A DNA stretch of 23,856 nucleotides from CAUZSM01 sp963582685 (GTDB taxonomy: Archaea > Thermoplasmatota > Poseidoniia > Poseidoniales > Thalassarchaeaceae). Shown here piece by piece: positions 15,993 to 22,266 of the stretch. Below the pieces are notes generated by a model. That model did no database searches and was not told the origin of the DNA. It saw only the letters and a program-made list of their open reading frames with translations. The stretch covers positions 1 to 23,856 of the forward strand of contig CAUZSM010000014.1 of assembly GCA_963582685.1 (NCBI GenBank). Reading direction: 5' to 3'. Both the position numbers and the translations under genes were made by a program. Within the stretch, counting starts at the first letter, position 1. Each line of letters begins with the position of its first letter.

Positions 15993-16012
15993 CGACGCTC
16001 GATAGAGCGTCG
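15993..16012 (+). terminator. Perfect 8-bp hairpin after fhs
   Basis: CGACGCTC-GATA-GAGCGTCG forms a perfect GC-rich stem with a tetraloop. It begins 28 bp past the fhs stop and ends 32 bp before the lipoprotein ATG. No T-run follows directly, so it may be a terminator for fhs, a processing site or a leader structure of the downstream gene. Confidence 0.4.
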
Positions 16013-16044
16013 GATTGATAGTCGAGCAGCGCAGGACCGGTTTG

Positions 16045-16866
16045 ATGGCACGTCACAGTCACGCCCTCGCTCTTGCCCTCATCATGCTCGGCGCAAGCCT
16101 TGCTGGTTGCCTAGGCGGCGATGAACCTCTAGACCTGTCTGGTTGGGAAGGCTGCAGCGAGGGAGACCCCGGCGTTGAACCGGAATCCTGTATTGATGAC
16201 CAACCATCGGAGCAAGAAAACAATACATCAGAGAACACATCTGTGACTGAGACAATTGAGCCTGAACTGGATAACGGCACTTGGGAAGGAATGCGAGTTC
16301 CAAACATCGAGGATCAAGCGCGGTCACTTGGAGGCACTTGGCAGCCGTGGTCGCTGTCCAACCTGTTGAATGCAACATGGAATGGCACTCCGGATGGAGT
16401 TGCGAACGGCAGCGACAGCCCGTGGGTGCTAATTGAGTTCGCTAGCACAGATTGTAGTCACTGTTGGAATGCAGCGGAAGACATGACTACACTACACTAC
16501 GACTACTCCGCTCAGGTCACCTTCCTGACCTTCGCTGTCAATTTCTCCTCCAACGATTACTTCAACGCAAGCCTCGAAGAAATCGCAGCCTTCCAAGACC
16601 AAACCTCTCATTCCGGATGCAAAAATAATAGCCAAGATTGTGCCAGTAGGCCGGGTGAGCCACATAACTGGGATTACGTCGATGATAGAAACCAGAACTG
16701 GATGTACGAATTCCACAGCCAAGGCACGCCGATGTTCGTCATTCTGAGTCCTGATGGTGTCGTAGCTTGGCATCAATACCAACACGACGGGGGCGCTGGT
16801 GAGGATTCCGAGTCAGTTGTAGCCGCTCTTGAGCGGTTTTTCAGCCCAATAGGTGGTGGCCAATAA
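16045..16866 (+). CDS. Exported lipoprotein with thioredoxin-like domain
   Basis: From ATG at 16045 the protein has 273 residues. The first 22 are a lipoprotein signal peptide ending in the lipobox LAGC (Cys22), predicting a lipid-anchored protein on the outer face of the membrane. A low-complexity, acidic, sequon-rich linker (about 25-80) leads to a thioredoxin-fold domain. This contains EFASTDCSHCWNAAEDM with a C-S-H-C redox pair (Cys137, Cys140), and GTPMFVILSPDG with the cis-Pro at 229. An extra pair, Cys192 and Cys199, lies in an insertion between them. A disulfide exchange or redox role outside the cell is inferred. A TTG at 16015 opens the frame earlier but would put ten polar residues before the signal peptide, so it is rejected. 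The stop overlaps the next gene's start by one base (TAATG). Confidence 0.87.
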   Translation: MARHSHALALALIMLGASLAGCLGGDEPLDLSGWEGCSEGDPGVEPESCIDDQPSEQENNTSENTSVTETIEPELDNGTWEGMRVPNIEDQARSLGGTWQPWSLSNLLNATWNGTPDGVANGSDSPWVLIEFASTDCSHCWNAAEDMTTLHYDYSAQVTFLTFAVNFSSNDYFNASLEEIAAFQDQTSHSGCKNNSQDCASRPGEPHNWDYVDDRNQNWMYEFHSQGTPMFVILSPDGVVAWHQYQHDGGAGEDSESVVAALERFFSPIGGGQ

Positions 16867-17927
16867 TGCAGCGACTCAGACGTAGTGACGATGGAGTTCG
16901 TCTCCGAATCCAGCACGAAGATGACCTGTGGACCCTATCCAAACTGGTGCATGGTAGATGTCAGGTAGGAATGCTCGGTTATCGGCGCGACCATACCACA
17001 GGCACTCAGGAGGGTGGTCGCGCTAAGTCGGCTGACCGCAAACCGATGTGGATTGTGCTTGAAGTGGAACATACCGAATTCCAACAGTTCAGCGACAATC
17101 TTCGCATTCACGGAATCATCACTGAAGCTCAATTGGACAAGGGCAGCCATCACACCCATTCGATATCCGCAGGGGATGAGTTGGAAATCACTTGGATTGG
17201 AGGAATGGCCAGCGAGGACAAATCTCTACTCTCTGAGGCTTGCGCAGACGGTGGCAAAGCCAGAGCAGGAATCATCGTTGTAGAAGGCGATGAGGTCCTA
17301 CTGTTTGAGGTCGCACAGCACGGAATGCGCAGCATCAGTCAGTTCACCATGCGTGGCGGTGGCAAGCGCGAAGCACATCCGACCAAAGTGCGTAATTCCT
17401 TCATTCGAAAGGCTGCTGAGCAGACCGCTCTCATCTTTGATGAGAGTAAACCGCTGGTCATCTGCGGTCCGGGAATGGCTCGAGAGCAGTTTGAGGCGGT
17501 TCTTCGGGGCAAGGGTGGCTCGCGTCAAACCCTCAATGTCGCCACCAGCATCGGAGGCCGCTCCGCCGCCAACGAAGTCCTGCGTGAAGGCGTGGCAGAT
17601 GCGCTGCTTGGCGAGTATGCAGTGGTAAGGCAGGTCAAGGCCATCGAAGACGCGGTAGCAAGACTAGCGACCAAGGGTAATGTTGCATATGGCCCGGATA
17701 GCATGCTTGCAGCCGCAGAACAAGGTGCAGTGGAAATACTGGTCATCGAGGCTGATTTGTTGAGGGCCGACGAAGGCCCGGCATCTGACATCTCATGGGC
17801 GGACTATGCGCGCAAGGTGAAATCGAGTGGAGCAGAAGTGGTACAGGCAAGTCGAGACCACGATGCTGGCGAGCAACTGATGGGATTGGGTGGGGCAATC
17901 GCTCTGCTGCGCTGGTCAATCGAATAA
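16866..17927 (+). CDS. pelA: Archaeal Pelota (mRNA surveillance and ribosome rescue)
   Basis: Pelota/Dom34 enters the empty A site of stalled ribosomes and, with the partner GTPase and ABCE1, splits them; archaeal Pelota can also partner with aEF1A. This 353-residue protein has the usual length and three domains. The N-terminal Sm-like domain includes DDLWTLSKLV (19-28), EVEHTEFQQFSDNLRIHGII (66-85) and KGSHHTHSISAGDELEI (92-108). The central and C-terminal eRF1-like domains follow. No GGQ peptide-release motif is present at the place where eRF1 has one, consistent with Pelota. ATG at 16866 shares its A with the preceding lipoprotein's TAA, implying translational coupling. The stop abuts the converging gene at 17928. 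Confidence 0.95.
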   Translation: MQRLRRSDDGVRLRIQHEDDLWTLSKLVHGRCQVGMLGYRRDHTTGTQEGGRAKSADRKPMWIVLEVEHTEFQQFSDNLRIHGIITEAQLDKGSHHTHSISAGDELEITWIGGMASEDKSLLSEACADGGKARAGIIVVEGDEVLLFEVAQHGMRSISQFTMRGGGKREAHPTKVRNSFIRKAAEQTALIFDESKPLVICGPGMAREQFEAVLRGKGGSRQTLNVATSIGGRSAANEVLREGVADALLGEYAVVRQVKAIEDAVARLATKGNVAYGPDSMLAAAEQGAVEILVIEADLLRADEGPASDISWADYARKVKSSGAEVVQASRDHDAGEQLMGLGGAIALLRWSIE

Positions 17928-18632
17928 TCAGAATCCGCCGCCCGGCGGTTGCTGATTTGAGTCATATGTCTGAGAATACTGTCCTTCTTGTTGCTGGGGG
18001 ACAGCAGGTTGTGCAACCGCAGTAACAGAACCATCGGCGTGCATCACAGGTGCCTGCTGAGCGCCATGCACCCCGACGACTTGAGGGCCCCCAATTGCGC
18101 CTGGTTGGTAGTGTACGCCAGCCGCAGCGGGGTCCTTCAAAGCGAATACGAAGATGAGGCCGAGGCCGAGAACCAGAATTGAACAGCAAATTCCCCAGCA
18201 ACCCATACTGAAAGCCACCGCACCACTAAGATCGATGTGTTGCTCTCTAATCATGACGTCTCCATCGCCGGTGAAATTGACCTGCCAAGTGCCTTCGACA
18301 TACACCACAATGTTACCGACATATGTGTATCCGGCCCATTCGATGAGGTCACAAGATTCGTCCTCTTCGCACGGGTAAAATCGACTGTCGGCATCGCTGT
18401 CGACCAATTCGACTTCGACAGTCGAACCCTCTTCCACAAAGACGTAGTACATGCCCATAAAGGACAATTCTCCTTCGTATGTTGTGGGTGAGGTCCCTGT
18501 CCACATTTCCGTCCCACTAGGGTTCTCCACTAAATCACCCATGAACGACCCGCCGCCGGCGACAACTGCTATGATACTGCCAAGCAGCATCACACCACCA
18601 AGTCCAAGGGTAATCTTAGTCAGAATATGCAT
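17928..18632 (-). CDS. Two-TM membrane protein with small ectodomain and Gln/Pro-rich tail
   Basis: This 234-residue protein has no family I recognise. A TM segment at about 7-27 is followed by an extracytoplasmic domain of about 110 residues with one CEEDESC cysteine pair (88 and 94) and one sequon. A second TM lies at about 138-165 and includes CWGICC. The tail of about 70 residues is rich in Gly, Pro, Gln and Val and ends QQPPGGGF. The start ATG at 18632 has a Shine-Dalgarno GAGG 8 nt upstream that overlaps the stop of the preceding gene (TGAGGCGGATTAATG on the minus strand), so the pair is clearly one operon. The ectodomain could be a sensing or binding unit; the tail could be a flexible cytoplasmic interaction region. 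Confidence 0.82.
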   Translation of the reverse strand: MHILTKITLGLGGVMLLGSIIAVVAGGGSFMGDLVENPSGTEMWTGTSPTTYEGELSFMGMYYVFVEEGSTVEVELVDSDADSRFYPCEEDESCDLIEWAGYTYVGNIVVYVEGTWQVNFTGDGDVMIREQHIDLSGAVAFSMGCWGICCSILVLGLGLIFVFALKDPAAAGVHYQPGAIGGPQVVGVHGAQQAPVMHADGSVTAVAQPAVPQQQEGQYSQTYDSNQQPPGGGF

Positions 18633-18641
18633 TAATCCGCC

Positions 18642-19205
18642 TCACGCGTACGGGTCAACCCACTTCCTGATAGGGTCCGCCCAGTATAGTGATGCCTGAT
18701 GGAAATCCTTGGGGACTGCAGAAGGCATTCCACTCGGGGCTGCTTCTGGACCAGAGATTACAGAATCTGTGTGCTCCGACCAGTTAGAAACTGAGTCGCC
18801 ACGGAACTCCTGCACTGAATCGTCGCGGAAGTTTTGCACGGAATCGTCCCGGAACTCAGCGGTAGAATCGCTAAAAAATGTCTCAGCCATTCGGGCTTGA
18901 GTTTCCTCACTGCGTTGTTGCTGCTCAGCCGTCTCGATGATGAATGTGTCTGGATTGTCGACGTTTTCCATCAACTTCTCAAGTCGCTCCCAGCCGTAAG
19001 CGCCCACGTCCTGTGGCTGTCCAACAAAATGCTCCCCCTCAGCTCGCTTCTGCTGCTCCTTCACAATCCTGACAATGCCAGAAAATGCAATTATGATTCC
19101 AATGGCAATCAGCGTGACATCTTCGGTGATGATTCCGCTGATGAACATCACTCCTCCAACAATAACGCTGGGAATGGATTGCAGAATCTTGCTCTGCTCC
19201 GCCAT
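18642..19205 (-). CDS. Membrane hairpin protein with tandem FRDDSVQ repeats
   Basis: From ATG at 19205 this is 187 residues and unrecognised. Two adjacent hydrophobic segments (about 9-27 and 30-48) form a membrane hairpin, followed by a basic stretch and a hydrophilic tail. Residues about 117-149 contain an eight-residue tandem repeat (EFRDDSVQ, NFRDDSVQ, EFRGDSVS, then a degenerate copy). The frame stays open upstream to 19436, but that stretch is Arg-rich, antisense to kdgK and has no membrane or domain features, so it is not used. There is no good ribosome binding site at 19205. The gene is 9 bp upstream of the two-TM gene on the same strand and diverges from kdgK. Confidence 0.75.
   Translation of the reverse strand: MAEQSKILQSIPSVIVGGVMFISGIITEDVTLIAIGIIIAFSGIVRIVKEQQKRAEGEHFVGQPQDVGAYGWERLEKLMENVDNPDTFIIETAEQQQRSEETQARMAETFFSDSTAEFRDDSVQNFRDDSVQEFRGDSVSNWSEHTDSVISGPEAAPSGMPSAVPKDFHQASLYWADPIRKWVDPYA
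18793..18864 (-). repeat. 24-bp in-frame tandem repeat, three copies plus a partial
   Basis: Three 24-bp units start at 18793, 18817 and 18841, each beginning GARTCG, with a shortened fourth at 18865. They encode the FRDDSVQ-type repeats of the membrane hairpin protein. The period is a multiple of three and the units differ at several bases, so the array is old enough to have drifted while keeping the frame. Confidence 0.7.
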
Positions 19206-19306
19206 GTATTGGGCAGAGAGCCGGTGACTGATAGGGATTCGCCTTGCTGATTTCTCCACTTCAACTATGCGAATGCTCAATGCGGAGCGGCATCTGACCT
19301 CATTTG

Positions 19307-20362
19307 ATGGAGAACGCTCCCGCCGGTCGCGTCGTCTGCTTCGGAGAGGCAATGCTTCGCCATTGCATCGCAGACGGAGTGGAAATGACAAGCCCCGGCG
19401 GAAGCGAATACAACGTCGCATGTGCGCTAGCTGCAATCGGAACCAATGCGGCGTGGATCAGCAGCCTGCCATCGCCTAAAGTCGATGACGAAACATTCAG
19501 CGAAATACTGTCTGCGGCCAATGCGGCAGGTGTGTGGACCGGTGACCTTGTGAGAACGTCGAGTCGGACAATTGGTACGTACCGGGTTGATACTGACAGC
19601 AAGACCGTCGAATACGACCGAGATGATTCAGCATTTGCACATCTTGAGCCAACAGACTTGCATTGGCGAGAATTACTGACTGGTGCACGGTGGTTGGTAT
19701 TGAGCGGAATCACGCCGCTGCTTGGAGAAAAACCACTAGCGGCGTGGTCACAGGCGCTGACCTTCGCTGAACTCGATGGTACGCGCGTCGCTCTCGACCT
19801 CAATCATCGTCCAGCACTAGGCTCACTGCAGGACCTGTGGGCCATCATCTCACCACGAATCCGCATGTTCCACGTGCTTGTACTTTCACCGGACAGCCTA
19901 GCCGGCATCGCCGTGCTTGAAGGGTTGCCTGAACCGGAAACCTACGCGGATTCTATCGAAACTCTCACTGAACTTCGCCGTCGCTGGCTCATCCCTCACC
20001 TATGTTGCTGCTTCAAGCGGCCAGAAGGAGAGAATGAAAATGGCGTGCCGCTGCAACGACGCTGGTCAATTGTAAGCCACGCCTTTGGTACTGACTCCAC
20101 CGAGCAGGAGGCAATCGTCCACAGATTGGTCGAGGCGCTCGGCGGTGGCGATGCATGGTTAGCAGGATTCCTTGACGGCTTGATGGAACACGGACACGGG
20201 CCAGCATCCGCTCTGCTGGCAGCGATGAGAGGTGATGCTCTGGCAGGGCTGGCCCAACAAACCCCCGGAGATGTGGCCGACGTTAGTAGGTCGCAACTAG
20301 ATGAAATAGAGGAAAATAGGCTGGAATCAAGCGGTTTGGACCGAATTGTATTCATTGGATGA
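19307..20362 (+). CDS. kdgK: 2-keto-3-deoxygluconate kinase (PfkB family)
   Basis: This ribokinase-family sugar kinase phosphorylates 2-keto-3-deoxygluconate to KDPG. PfkB features are present: an N-terminal VVCFGEAMLR strand, substrate-binding PGGSEYNVA (about 30-38), ALDLNHRP (about 162-169) as in KDG kinases, and the second signature GGGDAWLAGFL (about 279-289) with the catalytic base Asp282. ATG at 19307 is preferred to the adjacent TTG at 19304; length is 351 residues. The loop before the active site is somewhat long and includes an unusual CCC (about 233-235). It is first in a three-gene cluster; the next gene starts 24 bp downstream. The neighbours, a KDPG aldolase and a sugar-acid dehydratase, fix the substrate better than sequence alone. 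Confidence 0.88.
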   Translation: MENAPAGRVVCFGEAMLRHCIADGVEMTSPGGSEYNVACALAAIGTNAAWISSLPSPKVDDETFSEILSAANAAGVWTGDLVRTSSRTIGTYRVDTDSKTVEYDRDDSAFAHLEPTDLHWRELLTGARWLVLSGITPLLGEKPLAAWSQALTFAELDGTRVALDLNHRPALGSLQDLWAIISPRIRMFHVLVLSPDSLAGIAVLEGLPEPETYADSIETLTELRRRWLIPHLCCCFKRPEGENENGVPLQRRWSIVSHAFGTDSTEQEAIVHRLVEALGGGDAWLAGFLDGLMEHGHGPASALLAAMRGDALAGLAQQTPGDVADVSRSQLDEIEENRLESSGLDRIVFIG

Positions 20363-20386
20363 GATGTTATTCCATACAGTGAGCGG

Positions 20387-21088
20387 ATGCTGGATGAAGA
20401 GGTAATCCAAGCAAGGTTGGACCATTTGAAGCGGGCAGGCATCATCGCCATCGTCCGCGGAAACGACCCTGAAAGGATGTACGAGAGAGGTCACGATTTA
20501 GTCGAACTCGGCTGTCGCGCCCTCGAAGTTACCCTCGATTCTCCACGTGCTCTCGACGTTCTCTATTCATGGAGTCAGGATTTCGATGACGAGGTTATCC
20601 TCGGTGTTGGAACCCTGCTTGACCCAAATGATGCAGAGGAATGTGTGAACGCAGGAGCGAAATTCGCACTGTCGCCAGTAAATCCTGCTGGATTCGTCAA
20701 TATGTGCTCAATGCACGGCGTACTCGGTATACCTGGCGTCGCAACTCTCGATGAGTTGTTCAAGGCACAGCAAGGTGGTGCGCGTATTGCCAAATTATTT
20801 CCTGCAACTTCGTGGAATGTTGAAGCACTGCAATATGCACCACCCACCATCAAAAACCTGCCTTGGATTCCAGTGGGTGGAGTAGACCGCAAGTCGTGCT
20901 GGAAATGGATGGAAGCAGGCGCATGGGCTGTGGGAATGGGTACGCATCTATGCGGTTCTGACCTCGCGATAGACCCAACCAATGACCCTCGCGGCAGTGA
21001 ATTGGGACTGCGTGATTGGCGACAGAGGGAAGGACCACGCGCACGAGGCATCTTCATGGAACTTGAGCGACGTCGCGAAATCAAGTGA
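20387..21088 (+). CDS. KDPG aldolase, bacterial Eda-type
   Basis: This class I aldolase cleaves 2-keto-3-deoxy-6-phosphogluconate to pyruvate and glyceraldehyde 3-phosphate. The 233 residues include the N-terminal IIAIVRG (19-25) and LEVTL with catalytic Glu47. GVGTLLD (73-79), SPVNPAGF and GIPGVAT (114-120) follow. AKLFPA (135-140) carries the Schiff-base Lys136, and the phosphate-site loop is PVGGVD. Glu47 and Lys136 correspond to Glu45 and Lys133 of the E. coli enzyme, but the Arg following EVTL there is Asp51 here. The C-terminus is extended by about 20 polar residues. It lies 24 bp after kdgK, and its TGA overlaps the GTG of the dehydratase by 4 bp, so the three are co-translated. Confidence 0.88.
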   Translation: MLDEEVIQARLDHLKRAGIIAIVRGNDPERMYERGHDLVELGCRALEVTLDSPRALDVLYSWSQDFDDEVILGVGTLLDPNDAEECVNAGAKFALSPVNPAGFVNMCSMHGVLGIPGVATLDELFKAQQGGARIAKLFPATSWNVEALQYAPPTIKNLPWIPVGGVDRKSCWKWMEAGAWAVGMGTHLCGSDLAIDPTNDPRGSELGLRDWRQREGPRARGIFMELERRREIK

Positions 21089-22266
21089 CCTCTATCCGCT
21101 CTGCCGTTTGTGTTCGCTGCCCACCCCGTTGGCTGCTGTTTCGAGTCGAGACCGATTCGGGCGAAGTGGGGTGGGGAGAAGCCATCGGTGATATCCACGA
21201 GGAGGTTGAGGCTGCACTGAACTCGCTTGGTGAGCGCGTTTGTGGTGCAGACATCCATGAAATCAGCCGATTGCTCGAAGTGCAGCGCAAGGGGCGGTTC
21301 TGGCGCGACGGAGTTGTGCTCGATGCTGCACTCTCTGCTCTTGAGATGGCGCTTTGGGACCTGAAAGGTAAGCAGTTGGGCGCACCCGTTCACGAATTGC
21401 TGGGCGGCAGGGTGCGCGACCAAGTACGCGTGTATCGTAACGCGTGGGGCAGGACTGCAGAGGAATTCGCCTCGTCAGCCGCTGAGGCGGTCTCACAGTC
21501 AATGACGGCAGTCAAGGTCAGTCCTGCCGGACCGACCGCTAACGTGGCTTCCGAGGCTGACCTAGCCTCGATGCTTGAGGTGGTTACTGCTGTTCGCGAA
21601 TCGGTCGGAGATGAAGTTCACGTCGCTGTCGACCTGCACGGCAGACTGTCACCGGCTACCGCTCGCCGTGCCATCGAGTTGCTTGCGCCACTCGACCCAT
21701 TCTTCGTCGAGGAGCCATGCTTGCCGGAAGGCTCGGCCTCTCACCTCGCTGACCTGCGAACTCTACGACTTTCACAGAAGGTTCCGCTGGCCACCGGCGA
21801 GCGATTGCGTTCACTGCACACCTTCTCTGAGCATCTGCTCCCTACACCGGTCGTAGACGTGATTCAACCTGACCTTGCGCAGGTCGGCGGCATCTTGCCG
21901 GCTCTTGAGATTGGAGCGATGGCTGCAGCCGCTCAAGCAAGCCTTGCCCCACACTGTCCGTATGGCCCAGTGCATTTCGCGGCTACCATGCAAGTAGCCG
22001 CTGCTTCTCCCGCACTCCTCATCCAAGAATTCCAGAGTCTTGGCGGGGCAGGCAGCGGTGGGGGAATCCCCGGTGGTGGTCAGAACTGGCAGTTCGACCT
22101 GCTGGAGACTCCATTCGAAATCGTCGATGGTCACGTAGCAACTACGACTGCTCCGGGCATTGGCATCACGGTGATAGAGGAGCGAATCGACGAGTACATG
22201 GATTCATGGAATCCTCATCCACCCACACTGTGGACGCTGCCAGACGGCTCACACGCTGAGTGGTGA
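21085..22266 (+). CDS. Sugar-acid dehydratase, enolase superfamily (galactonate/gluconate type)
   Basis: This enolase-superfamily enzyme dehydrates an aldonic acid to the 2-keto-3-deoxy acid. The 393-residue protein has the N-terminal capping domain and a TIM-barrel. Metal ligands are Asp183 (in AVDLHGR), Glu209 (FFVEEP) and Glu239 (ATGERL). The catalytic His185 of the D-x-H motif and His290 in APHCPYGP match the D-galactonate dehydratase (GalD/DgoD) pattern. QPDLAQVGG (261-269) is also as in that group. Gluconate, galactonate or both are possible substrates; archaeal gluconate dehydratases are related. The start is GTG at 21085, overlapping the aldolase stop by 4 bp; there is no ATG near the N-terminus. 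The last 18 bp overlap the converging transporter gene. Confidence 0.87.
   Translation: MTSIRSAVCVRCPPRWLLFRVETDSGEVGWGEAIGDIHEEVEAALNSLGERVCGADIHEISRLLEVQRKGRFWRDGVVLDAALSALEMALWDLKGKQLGAPVHELLGGRVRDQVRVYRNAWGRTAEEFASSAAEAVSQSMTAVKVSPAGPTANVASEADLASMLEVVTAVRESVGDEVHVAVDLHGRLSPATARRAIELLAPLDPFFVEEPCLPEGSASHLADLRTLRLSQKVPLATGERLRSLHTFSEHLLPTPVVDVIQPDLAQVGGILPALEIGAMAAAAQASLAPHCPYGPVHFAATMQVAAASPALLIQEFQSLGGAGSGGGIPGGGQNWQFDLLETPFEIVDGHVATTTAPGIGITVIEERIDEYMDSWNPHPPTLWTLPDGSHAEW

Noticed and set aside
16026..16039. 14-base sequence CAGCGCAGGACCGG also present near 8887-8900
   Set aside because: About one shared 14-mer is expected by chance in a window of this length. One copy is coding and the other intergenic, with no wider similarity.
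19206..19436. N-terminal extension of the membrane hairpin protein (77 codons)
   Set aside because: It is Arg-rich and partly antisense to kdgK, and would place a disordered basic stretch before the membrane hairpin. The internal ATG at 19205 gives a sensible protein.
20575..21423. 282-codon minus-strand open frame
   Set aside because: It is antisense to the KDPG aldolase and dehydratase genes, both of which have clear catalytic motifs. The reverse frame has no recognisable domain.
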